Positions 34,161 through 44,679 of a stretch of 64,000 nt of DNA are shown one piece after another; positions within the stretch are counted from its first letter, which is position 1; each line of letters begins with the position of its first letter. A model generated the notes under the pieces. That model worked only from the letters and a program-made list of their open reading frames with translations. It was not told the origin of the DNA and did no database searches. This DNA is from Tigriopus japonicus (taxonomy: Eukaryota > Arthropoda > Copepoda > Harpacticoida > Harpacticidae), in the NCBI GenBank assembly GCA_010645155.1, contig JAAGOF010000319.1, forward strand, positions 572,553 through 636,552, given 5' to 3'. A program made the translations under genes and the position numbers.

Positions 34161-34549
34161 CTGATTGTTTAGGAGAGCCCTAAAATTTGGAGGTGGAATA
34201 CGTTTTATGATTGGATTTGGATTTGACTTTTATTATGAAAATGCTTGTTCCTTAGAAATACTTTTAGCTTGGACTTGGTTGAATCAAAATTTGGTGAATT
34301 TGGTGTGACAATATTGTGTCCTTGGTTCGATAAATGTTCTTTTACCTGAGGTTGTATTGCCAAGAATAATTTTGGCCCCAAGTAACGAATAACTATTAAA
34401 TACCTTATTTTTATTTTTCGGTAACAATTGTGTCGTTCGTGACGTTACTTGTGACGCAATACGAAAGAGAGATAAAAATTTCTAACAAACATAAACCCAT
34501 TCACATGTATTGTTATTGATCTTGAACTACGTTTGGATTGCAGTTCAAG

Positions 34550-37500
34550 ATGGGGATCATAAACTTTGGCGTGTTGGTCTTTCTTGGCCTTTTGGGTCAC
34601 GTGATTTCTGATGAATTTCCTCAGCCTTGTGAGCATCCCATCTATTGTCTGGGAGGCGAAAACTCCTTACTTCACGTTGTGCAAATGGCCAGATTGTACA
34701 ATGACAGCAAGACCTTTGTGGACAAACCTACCCGATACGACCAAGCCATGGTTTTGTATAAATTTGAGCAAATGATGACGGTAAGTTCATCTAATATTCA
34801 ATGCAAACAACATTTGATATCTTGGCTATCAAGAATTCTAATTGTTGACGTTCCATTTGGACACTACAAGTGATGTGTTTCGAACCAGGAGTGCTGCCAG
34901 TTTTGACTCGGAAGTTTTTCGCTGTTTAAAAGGGCAGGTTGTATTGAACTTTTTGAAAAGACCTAAACAGGGACCAATTTGGCAACACTCGAACTAGTTC
35001 GATTTCGAGTTCCATCCATATTTATAAAAATGGATTTCGAGTTGGCAGTGCTGCCATTTTATGGTAGATTTAATTTTATGGTAAATAAGGCCTGTTGAAA
35101 AGTCTAGTTGTGGTCAGATTTTTGACCCTAAAAATCAAAATGACAAAACTCTGCCAAAAATCCAACTTGAAACACATCAGTAGATACTACAGGGTGAGGC
35201 ATAAAATATCATGGTTTTTTTCAAAGAGACAAATAGAGGCTTAAAAAAGATGAACCAAAAATTAATAATAAAAAGCAAGTGACCAAACATTATTTATTTA
35301 AATAAAAATAATAAATACTTTAGGGTCACTTCAAAACACGTGGCCAAAAGTTTTACATATTCATGCGTTTTTACTTCCTAATTACAAAGTCTCACAAGAA
35401 ACACATATTTGACTCACCCTGTGCATTTTCATTCAAATTGTATTTGTGGAAAATATGATATTCTTCATTTCTTATCTAGGATTTCAACAACGAGCCAACC
35501 AAAAAAGCTATTGAGGCGTTTGTTGAGGCCAACTTTTCTCCGGAAGGTACAGAATTTGAGGAATGGGATCCAACAGATTGGCATGAAAACCCCGCTTTCC
35601 TTAAAAAAATCAAGGTCACAAGCGTTGAAACAGAGTGGTTTTATTTCAATGGAAAAAACTAAATAACTTTTAACTCCATTCTAGGACCCGAAATATCGGG
35701 ATTTGGCCAACGATATCCACGGACGTTGGAAAGATCTAGGTCGAAAAATCCGTTCCAATTTGAAAGATTCCACTCAGACCAGTTTAATCTACTTGGAAAA
35801 GCCATTTGTCGTTCCTGGAGGGAGATTCCGAGAAATGTACTATTGGGACACTTATTGGACTGTTTTGGGTCTGATCCAATCCGAAATGCCGGAAACTACA
35901 AAAGGTATCAAAACAGTAAACTCAATAATCTTACGTGAACCTGATTTTAAATTTGGTCTTGATGTTTTAGGCATGTTGGAAAATTTTGCCCATCTTATCA
36001 GAATCTTGGGCCACATTCCCAATGGGAATCGAATCTATTACAACAGAAGGTCTCAGCCGCCTCTGTTTATTTCTATGGTGGATGAATACCATAAAGTTTG
36101 TATCCTATGATCCAATGGGTTTATTATGATACCTAAAGAAGGAGTTGAACATGTTTTCTTTCCACCCTTTCATCAGGCAACTGGAGACGATATGTTTGTG
36201 GAATCACTTTTGGAATCCATGGATCGAGAGTTCCAGTTTTGGTTGGCTAATCGAACGGAATTCGTCACACTAAAGAACAAGGAATATAGAGTGGCCGTTT
36301 ATAACGTGGAGGTGGATGGACCTAGACCAGGTAAATGCTCTCATTGCTTGGATCATGGAAGTTAAAATTGATAAGTAGAGGGCATAATAATTTATCTAAT
36401 TATTATATTTTTCTTAACTTGTCACTTTTTAACTTTATTTCAATATGTTTTTGACTTTAATCAGTTTTTGGCTTTATCCTTTCATCTGGACGAAAATTGA
36501 CGGTTAAATTTTTTTGGTCAAATCTAAATTTCGAAAAAAAGCTGATAGGTCAGAAAACACGTTTTTTTCAGAAATTTTTCAGAAATTGAAAGAAGCAAAA
36601 TAAACATTTTCAATTCAAAAAACATGTTTATGGTAACAAAACTGCCAAAAATGATTAACCATTTTCAAAGTTCACTTATCAAATCGAGCCATTTTGATTT
36701 CAGAGTCGTACAGAGAAGATTACAATGATGCTCAACATTTTGGCAACTCAGATGATCAATTGGAGTTCTATATGAACATGAAATCCGGAGCTGAGAGTGG
36801 TTGGGATTACTCCACTCGATGGTAAGATTTAAAGAGCTTGCCTCTCAATCATAGAGAGAATTTAATTTAAACAATACCTACAGGTTTGTGGACGAAAATG
36901 GAGAAGTTAGCCAAGAGCTAACCGATATTGCCACTCGTCATATTGTTCCAGTTGATCTCAATGCCTATTTATGCCGAAGTAGTAGCGTGTTGTCCAAGCT
37001 TTATAAAAAGTTCGGCAATGATCTGAAAGCTACTGAGTATCAAGGTTACTTCCAATCTTTCGAGGACGCCCTTGAAAATGTCATGTGGAATGAGGAGAAA
37101 GGCTCATGGTTTGACTTCGACCTTCTGAACAAAATGCAACGCACATCTTTCTACCCCAGCAATGCAGCTCCTTTGTGGGCTGATTGTTATCCGTATGTTC
37201 ATTTTTTATAACTATTGATTTAATTATTTAAGAGTTTGATCTATGATGAGACTCATCTATTTCCAGAAAAGTCAGACAAGCAGATAAGGTGGAGAAATTC
37301 TTGGGATATTTGAAAAACAGTGGTGCTCTTAATTATCCTGGAGGCGTTCCAACGTCTTTAGTCCGTTCTGGTCAACAATGGGATTTTAGGTAACGCAAAC
37401 GATTCCATCAGTATGTCTATCAAAAAAAAAAGAATATGAGCTTGTATAGAGCCACTATATTGAAAGAGTACAAGAATCATATTTTATTGGTCCCAGTCTC

Positions 37501-39192
37501 TCCCCTAGCTTAAGATGAAAAGTGCCAAAAGTTTGTGAAAACACAAAAATTGAATGAAAATTGAAAAACAAACCAAAGCCAATGTTTAGGGGTAATAATG
37601 ACGATGTGAGGTCCGGTCGAAAGAGCAAACCAGTGTTACCAGAAAATAATGAAATATTCATGCCAAAAATATCAAAAAAAGAGCCAGACTCAGCTAGATG
37701 GAAGCAAATTGTTACTGTCATGCTTTAGCATTTCAGAAAACAAATTTTAAAACCAAAGCAGTAATGATTTAAAGCAATTCAAATGTTCTACATAGAATAC
37801 TTTTCTTGCAAGAATGAATTACAGATCAAAAATACTTGTTTGAACAAGAAGAATTTTCCTTTGGCCAATATCTTTAGGCGGTTTTTCTTTCTGTTTGGAA
37901 AGTGGAACATATTTAAAATGGAAGGTAAGTGTTTTCTGAAAATTGGCATTTGTCATAATTTAACTTGAAACTACTGATTTTGAAATATCTGGCACTGCTG
38001 CTTTGCTGTTCTTTCGACAGGACCTCACATTCTTACGATTACCGTTTAGGGCTTTTAGGATACTATTGAAAAATTGTTGACTTAATAGTCTGTCACGATT
38101 TTGTTGTTTTTCCTTTGTCTTGTTCAACTATATAGAGACCCTTTGTCCATAGTGAACCAGTCATTGCATGCACATACTCTTTTATTTGTAGTAGCTCTAA
38201 TCTTTTCCTCCTTAGTCGGAACTACGTGTTTGAATTCAACGGAGCCTCATAAAAAGGGATTAATCTTTTTTTTTTTTTTCACAGCAATGCTTGGCCCCCT
38301 TTGCAAGAAATCCTGGTCACTGCATTGGAAAATACTGGTCATCATGAAGCAGTGGAAATTGCGGGTGATTTAGTGAAACGTTGGGTCAAAAATGTCTTTG
38401 TTTCCTATGAGCAGAGTAACAACGCCATGTTTGAAAAATATGACGTTGAGCAGGTAACACAGACTTCACGAGCATTTGTTTAGCCAAGAAGCACTGGAAT
38501 CATGGAGTGGGAGGCTAGCAATGAGAATAATGATTTCCAGCAAGAACAATTGAATTACGTTCTTCTGCAAATGAGACCTTGCCTATGTTGATAAGAATAC
38601 GTATTTCAATTTTCAGCTCAATCGAACGTCGGAGACAAAACTTATGCTCTCTCAAAGTTCAGTGCAAATCCTACCGAGAATGAATGAACTAGCACTTTTA
38701 AGGTATCATTTTACCACGAAAGTTCATTCATTTTATGCTCTCTTCAGTACATAAGTTTGAGAAGGCATAACTTTTCACTCCGGCATTCGATTGGGCTGAA
38801 ATTTGAAATACGTGTTTTTCTCAATGCCAGCCAGGTCTCATTTGCAGAAGAACGCAAATGGTTCGTTTCTGCTGGAAATCATAATTCTCATTGCTAGCCT
38901 CCCACTCCATGATTTCCGTGCTTCTTGGTTTAGCCTTAGGTACAGTTGGATTTTTATTCTTACTTCTTGGACTTTGTTTCAGATTGGTTTGCCTGGTGGA
39001 GGTGGTGAATATGATGTTCAAGAAGGATTTGGTTGGACGAATGGAGTGCTTCTCGATTTTCTGAGTAAATATGGCGACCAGATAACATCAGATGACGAAA
39101 TTTATGTTAACTCGAGTGGATCACTTGAGTGGAACCTCTTCCAGATCGTTCTTCCTTTGTTAATTGTCGCTTCCAAAACTTTCCTGAGCTAG
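34550..39192 (+). CDS. Trehalase, membrane-anchored (GH37)
   Basis: Ten exons: 34550-34780, 35480-35614, 35685-35904, 35971-36095, 36177-36330, 36704-36821, 36884-37192, 37267-37389, 38285-38453, 38983-39192. All phases fit, giving 597 residues, a normal trehalase length. The enzyme hydrolyses trehalose to two glucose. Signature 1 is PGGRFREMYYWDTYW and signature 2 is QWDFSNAWPP. The catalytic acid Asp lies in ESGWDYSTRW and the catalytic base Glu in GGGGEYDVQEGFGWTNG. A signal peptide (MGIINFGVLVFLGLLGHV) and a hydrophobic C-terminus (IVLPLLIVASKTFLS) ending without a charged tail point to a GPI-anchored surface enzyme. Intron 9 holds a palindromic repeat element. An acceptor-like TTGCAG ends seven bases before the start codon. 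Confidence 0.95.
34871..35181. repeat. Possible small inverted-repeat element in trehalase intron 1
   Basis: TGATGTGTTTC at the left and GAAACACATCA at the right are inverted copies about 310 bp apart. The interior has repeated GCAGTGCTGCCA / GTGCTGCCAG motifs. No clear target duplication is seen, so this is only suggestive of a MITE. A second weak inverted pair, ACAGGGTGAG / CTCACCCTGT, brackets about 35193-35421. Confidence 0.35.
38485..38928. mobile_element. Palindromic MITE in trehalase intron 9
   Basis: The two halves are inverted copies over most of their length. The left end reads CCAAGAAGCAC...GGAGTGGGAGGCTAGCAATG and the right end CATTGCTAGCCTCCCACTCC...GTGCTTCTTGG. A direct repeat GTTTAGCC overlaps both ends (38479-38486 and 38928-38935), so the target duplication is 5-8 bp depending on where the terminus is placed. 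Related copies are at 55669, 62494 and, decayed, 33570. Confidence 0.75.
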
Positions 39193-39461
39193 AATGGGGA
39201 AATAAGGCCATTGGTTCAAAACCTTTTAGCTTCAGTAGTCCAGAATGAACCACCCAGAAATATTGTTTCAATCCCAAAATCAAACTTCCAATGGAAACAA
39301 GGCTTATTCAACCGTTGAAAATTTATGGATTACATTGTAATCATCAAGCACAAGAAATAGAGACCCGTATGTTATATTTTGTAGTCTATTTTGCTTAAAC
39401 GCTTGTCCGCTCAATGTGCCATAACGCCCATCACTTGATCCTTGGTTGTGACTTGAATATG

Positions 39462-39467
39462 AATAAA
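39462..39467 (+). promoter_or_regulatory. Candidate poly(A) signal for trehalase
   Basis: AATAAA about 270 bp after the trehalase stop codon, the first canonical signal downstream that I found. Confidence 0.5.
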
Positions 39468-39715
39468 AGAACAGTTTTCTTTAGTTTATCGTTCTTCTTT
39501 TAAATTGCATTTCAAAGACATTTCATATGGCTATGTTTCCTCAGGCTTTATCCTCATTCACTTCACGTACGTACTTATCAAGATTGAACGCCTCACCTTT
39601 TAGCCTTCATTGTCATTGAGTTGGGGAGCTTTTGCTGACCTAATCATTTTGTTCCTCGACGTGTCCCTTGAAGTCATTTGCTTACTTGCAAGAGGTGCCT
39701 GCTTCGGAATTAGAG

Positions 39716-39876
39716 CCGGCAAAGTTAAGTCCAAGATTTCTTTTGGTAACTTAACACTAGTTGATGGGTTCTCTGCATCTACCTGACATTATTAAAGCAG
39801 CAAAAGTATTTACGTCAGTGATTAATAGGGAGCAGGTTTTTGGTTAGTGAAAACAATAAAAACTTAACTTTGCCGG
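39716..39876. repeat. Short inverted repeat, 15 bp arms
   Basis: CCGGCAAAGTTAAGT at 39716-39730 recurs as its exact complement, ending at 39876. About 130 bp lie between. It may be a tiny MITE; no target duplication is visible. Confidence 0.45.
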
Positions 39877-40280
39877 TTTTGACAAAATAATTTTGAAAAT
39901 TTTGAAAAATGCCAAAATAGTTGGGAAAAAGTTAAAATAGTTGATTACATTGGTGAAATTGGAGGAGCTTTAGTGCCCTGACAGAATTTTTTGACATTGA
40001 CATATTTTGAACATTTCCTGCCCATTTTAAAGGATTTTTATGTGCAGGAATGAACAATATTTATAAAAAACAGCTTCTCTATAGGTGATGATAATTTTTA
40101 CTTCATGACTGATTGTTATTTATTTGCTGAGTTTTCTTAGTTGCAGAAAAAGAGGTTAGGAACTAAAGTTCATAGAGACAATTGCTTTTGATGAAAGAAA
40201 ATGGCAAAGATTAAATCATAAATGTGAAGAAGCCACAAATTTCCAAAAGGTTAGAAAATCTCAACTTTTTCTCCAATTTC

Positions 40281-41480
40281 CAGGGTTGGTCGCGGGGAGT
40301 ATCCCCTCCGAAAAGAGTTTCGTTTATCCCCAGGGGGATAAATGGGATTTTTCTTCAAGTAAAAGGGATAAACGGGATAAACGGGATTTTCCTACTTTTC
40401 AAGCTTTTTTCCTACTTTTAAAGATTTTTTTTCCTACTCTTCAAGCATTTTTTCCTTATTTCTATAATTATTCACACATTTCCCTAACACTACATTTCAC
40501 ACAAAATCTCACTTTTTTCAATTAAGTCCCGCACAAAAATTATTTCCATTAGTACAGTAAAAGCTCCGAGGTTTTTAGCTTTTTTTTGTTTGTGTTTCTG
40601 AAGTAAAAATGCAGCTTTGCAGCTGCAATCTGATAAAGGTTGTCCGCTCAGTAGGAATATTGCAGGGTTAGTTGGTGGACTATCTCAACCATAAAGCGTC
40701 CTGTTTATTGGGATTAACGGGATTTCCCTCCAGGGAATAACGGGGATAAAGGGGATTTCCCTCCTTTTTCAAACATTTTCCCCTAATTTCTAGAAATCAG
40801 TTCATTTTTGTGTCTCTTTTGTCACATTTACTGAGCTTGAAGTTTTCTGATTTAGATAATCTTCAACTTTGGAAGATTTCTTCAATTTCATCACATCTCA
40901 TCAATTGTATGCTTTTTTGTAACAAATTTGTATTGATTTAAAAATATATAACAATTATTTCTGTTATATATTCTGTTAAATATTGTAAATATATTTCATT
41001 AATATTTATATTAAGCCTTTAGTTTGATGGGCTACTTTCAGGGATGCCAAAAATTATTTAAACATGTCAAAATCGGAGCAAAATTGGTTTATTTCATTTA
41101 TTCACCGGTTCATCCCATTTATCCACAGGTTCATCCCGTTTATTCCCCCATTTATCCCGTTTATCCCCCCCAGTTATCCTGTTTATCCCCCCATTTATCC
41201 ACAGGTTCATCCCGTTTATCCCCCCATTTATCCTGTTATCCCCCCATTTATCCTGTTTATCCCCCCATTTATCCACAGGTTCATCCCGTCTATTCCCCCA
41301 TTTATCCACAGGTTCATCCCGTTTATTCCCCCATTTATCCCGTTTATCCCCCCAGTTATCCCATTTATTCCCCCAGTTATCACGTTTATCCCCCAGTTAT
41401 CCTGTTTATCCCCCAATTTATCCTGTTTATCCCCAGGTAAAGGGGATAAATCGAAAAAGTTGATCCCCCGACCAACCCTG
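40281..41480. mobile_element. hAT-like element with inverted minisatellite arrays, 1200 bp
   Basis: The ends are CAGGGTTGGTCG and CGACCAACCCTG, imperfect inverted repeats that extend inward with GGGGATAAA-type motifs. The flanks are CCAATTTC (40273-40280) and CTAATTTC (41481-41488), a 7-of-8 match consistent with an 8-bp hAT duplication. The interior has GGGATAAACGGG repeats near the left end and at 40710-40765. On the right, at about 41097-41440, is a long array of their complements (CCCGTTTATCCCCC, CATTTATCCACAGGTT). No transposase is encoded; the apparent ORFs through the array are by-products of the repeat. Confidence 0.75.
41097..41440. repeat. Minisatellite array inside the hAT-like element
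   Basis: About fifteen diverged units, 18-25 bp long, of the type TTTATCCCCCCAGTTATCC or ATTTATCCACAGGTTCATC. Because the unit length is often a multiple of three the array is open in several frames on both strands, giving spurious proline/isoleucine-rich ORFs. Confidence 0.85.
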
Positions 41481-42328
41481 CTAATTTCCCAAGTTGAAAA
41501 ATTCTAATTTCAGAAAAATCGAAATTGAAGGATTAAATTCACGAAGAAAATACGCATTTTTTTAGAAAATGTGCAAAATAGTTGGAAAAATTGTGCAACA
41601 ATTGAAAATGCTCAAAAAATCTCATATCTCAAAAATTCAGATTAGTGCAAGCCTGTTTATGTAAGTAAAACTGAATGATGTATTGCAGACTTGGCATTCA
41701 AGTAGTCTGTAATTGACTCTAATATCTCACAGAGTCTTGTATTGAATACTAACGAAACGAAATTGAAATTGATGAAAATCTACCAAACATTGGGTGAGAC
41801 GTAATGCTTGGCCTTTTACATAAGAGTCTTTGAAGTGCAACCGGTGAAATAGAAAACACGAGCAACCTTTGAGCATTATTACACAAAATATCTGTTTTTA
41901 CGTGTCCAGCATTTATTGAGAAATTCGAAAATGGGTCAAACTTTCGTGTCAGGGTTCAATTTTTGGAGACTGCATTAGTACGGTGACCTCCCAGTCAGCT
42001 TTTCGTTAAAGAACCGTTAAACAATGAGTGGCAAAACTCATCTTTTGGAATGAAGTTTTTTATTATAAATTTAATTGTTAAATTTTGAGTCGAAATAGAA
42101 ATCTTCCTCCTCGAAACATTTCCTTAAAGCAATAAAAATCTGGGCACTAATATCAACTATAGATGTGATTAGATAGGAAAAAAATGTGTCCCAAAACGTA
42201 TTTTTCCACACGCTTTTGAACTTTGATCAATGGGTTAGCAGTCTAGTTAGTCTTCCTCGGATCTCCGAGGATCCCAATCCTCCATATCTTCATCCATCCC
42301 ATTGCATCTAAACCAACTCATCTTCAAC

Positions 42329-44481
42329 ATGGATTCCATCAAAAAGAAAATGACTTCACTCTCTCAAGCCACTGATGAGGCCAATTCCAGGGCTCAAGAA
42401 CACGAACGAGAAACCCGACAAGTCAACGAAATAGCCGATAAATCCGAGGAGCAGGTAATACCATTCCAATTCCAAAGACTTCAATCTCAACTAAGTCATC
42501 CATCCACCAGATCAGGAACATCCAGAAGAAGATGCAAGCCTTGGAGGGCCAATTGGACTCATGTACCGAAAAGCTCTTTGACGTGACCACAAAATACGAG
42601 GACAAAGAGAAACATTTCAGCAACGCTGAGGCTGACGTAGGAGCATTGACTCGCAGAGTGGTTCTTCTGGAAGAGGAAGTGGATCGATCTGAGCGCCATC
42701 TGGCCAATGCCATCACGGATCTGGCTAAACACTCCCAAAGAGCCGATCATGCCGTCAAGAAACGCCAACAACTTGAGAATTTCAATACTGCCAGTGAAGA
42801 GCAGTGTGACAAATTGGAATATCAATACAAGGAGGACAAGTTCACTTTGGCTGAGAGTGAGCGGAAGTACGATGATATCGCGAGGAAACTCCATGGAAAG
42901 GAAGAGGAACTTCAAAGGGGAAATGAGCGATGTGAGCAATGTGAGAGAAAGATCATTGATCTGGAAGAGGAACTTCAGGCTGTGGGACAGAATCTACAGC
43001 AATTGGAAGTGAGTGAAATGGGCCAGTTTAGTTACTGATTTGAAGGTCAATCTGAGAATAATGTAATCTATGAGTCCTCTATATGCTTGGGCATGGGCAG
43101 TCGCTTAAAGGAATATTTAAGAGAATTTGATCAAAGTTAAGCTCTCGATAGCTGCAAAGTTTCTCGTTTGTATTTGCATGAAAATCAATATGAGAATTCT
43201 AATTTTTTTAATCAAAAATCTGACAAGTCAACAAAGCAAGTCTTTTTCTGATCACCCAAACCAATTCAAGTTTGGGAAATTAAGATTGAAGCTGTAAAGA
43301 ACAATTAACCCTGCAAAAAACTGCCAGCTCATACCTGATCTGGGTTGATCAGGGGGTCCTGATCAGCGCCTCTTGTGATCAAATTGAAACATAGTTGCCA
43401 CCTAGTGGAGTGAATATTAATGCCACCGTTTCGCAAAAGCTCAGGATTTTTCGTTCATGTATCTATTTTTTTGTAGTGGCTTTCTGTTATCAAAATCGCA
43501 TAGTTTGGAGAAATTTTAGTGTGAAAAAGATGTGTGACGTTTTCCCAAAGAGTGGCATTATGAATAACAATTTGGCAACTATGTTTACAAGAGGAGTTTA
43601 AGCTGACATTTTTTGCAGGGTTCATTGCTGTCAGTCAGCAACATTTTTTTCAATAATTGTAGATTTATTAAATGTGAAGAGATAGTAGGTCCTGAATGTT
43701 TAGTGTATTTCATTTAGCCGTATATTTCTTGTGTCAAGAGATATTCCTTATTAGCATATTCCTAAATCATATGCAACTTCTTCGTCACAATTCTGCTATA
43801 TTACGCATGGATAACATTGTTGTTTCAACTATTTTATTTTCTTGAACATTTGGTCGTTTCAAAACTTTCAAAAAATTGTCGTGTCGATAAGTTCCAACAT
43901 GCATTCTTGTATTCATTACAAAAGTATTGTTTAAACATTCTTGAAAATTGAAGAAAATAAGCATACTTTTCTGTCTTCACCATGCCTCACAATTCTTAAT
44001 TCAAAGGGTTTTAACCCTAGAATTATGAAGATTTCATTGAAACGCCATGTTTATTCTTCTGGATGCATGTGTTGAAAATCAGGGCGTAAAATATGTGAAA
44101 TTTAATCCTAAATCAATTAATTGAAATTTGAAAATATATGTGTTGATTTATATTTTAAACTTACCATTTTTCTTTTAGGTTTCGGAAGAAAAGGCTTTAA
44201 AGCGAGAAGAAACTTACTTAAGCCAAATGAAAAGCCTAAATGATTCCTTAAAATCTGCAGAAAACCGAGAAGAGAACGCCACGATGAACATTCAAAGGCA
44301 AGTTCTCAGTTTCCAAATCTGATATTTAGTATTTACACAGAGGTAGTTTTTTTTCTTTTGCAGGCTAAACATTCGAATTGACCAAGTGGAAGAGGATTTA
44401 TTGTGCGAGAAACTCAAAATTAAGCAAATCAGTGACGACCTGAACATCACATTCGATAATATGTTAAGTTTCACTGGATGA
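42329..44481 (+). CDS. Tropomyosin-family protein A
   Basis: Exons 42329-42454, 42511-43008, 44179-44297 and 44364-44481 encode 286 residues, close to the canonical 284. It is an uninterrupted coiled coil starting MDSIKKKM, as tropomyosins do. It keeps family blocks such as IQKKMQALE, RRVVLLEEEVDRSE, ERKYDDIARKL, DLEEELQAVGQNLQQLEVSEEK and an ISDDLN...F end. Tropomyosin dimers lie along actin filaments and control myosin access. The third intron begins with GC instead of GT (44298-44299), required to keep the frame. Cysteines at about 60, 141, 183, 186 and 262 are unusual, since most invertebrate tropomyosins have none. It is strongly diverged from textbook arthropod muscle tropomyosin, so it is probably not the main muscle form. 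Confidence 0.9.
43309..43620. mobile_element. piggyBac-like MITE in tropomyosin A intron 2
   Basis: Ends CCCTGCAAAAAAC and GTTTTTTGCAGGG-like (right end ATTTTTTGCAGGG) are inverted repeats of about 20 bp with mismatches. The left flank is TTAA (43305-43308) and the right flank TTCA (43621-43624), consistent with a TTAA target duplication with one change. Length 312 bp, no transposase. It lies within the 1.2 kb intron. Confidence 0.6.
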
Positions 44482-44514
44482 TCGTTTATTACTTTATTAC
44501 GGAATGGATTTCAA

Positions 44515-44520
44515 AATAAA
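44515..44520 (+). promoter_or_regulatory. Candidate poly(A) signal for tropomyosin A
   Basis: AATAAA 34 bp after the stop codon and 160 bp before the SOD start codon on the same strand. Confidence 0.6.
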
Positions 44521-44679
44521 TCATACATACATTATTAAAAAGTCCTTGATTACAATTTTAAATAAGCTAATTTGAATTTTCTACTTTCTCCTTTAGGAAA
44601 TTTAATGTCAAATTTGAGACTAAAAAACCTAACGAAACCTGTTCTCAAATTTCCATTGTTCTTCTGATCAAGTTACAGC

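Larger units (their letters stand above)
28767..34549. other. Gene-poor intergenic region
   Basis: This 5.8 kb region between the TAZ and trehalase genes has no supported gene. It holds the MULE-like element at 31377-32174 and a decayed member of the palindromic repeat family near 33570-34160. A short open stretch at 31207-31320 looks coding-like but could not be assigned. The rest is AT-rich sequence in which I see nothing. Confidence 0.6.
39193..42328. other. Intergenic region between trehalase and tropomyosin
   Basis: It holds the trehalase 3' end, a short inverted pair at 39716-39876 (CCGGCAAAGTTAAGT and its complement), and the hAT-like element at 40281-41480. The rest, including 41490-42328, is AT-rich with no gene I can support. 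Confidence 0.55.

Noticed and set aside
34860..35430. Well-defined MITE in trehalase intron 1
   Set aside because: Only 10-11 bp inverted matches and no target duplication; retained only as a low-confidence repeat.
38803..39192. 129-codon frame starting upstream of trehalase exon 10
   Set aside because: Its 5' two fifths read through the palindromic MITE and intron; only 38983-39192 is coding.
41024..41507. Proline/isoleucine-rich frames through the 41.1-41.4 kb array
   Set aside because: The minisatellite unit keeps several frames open on both strands; it lies inside a transposable element.
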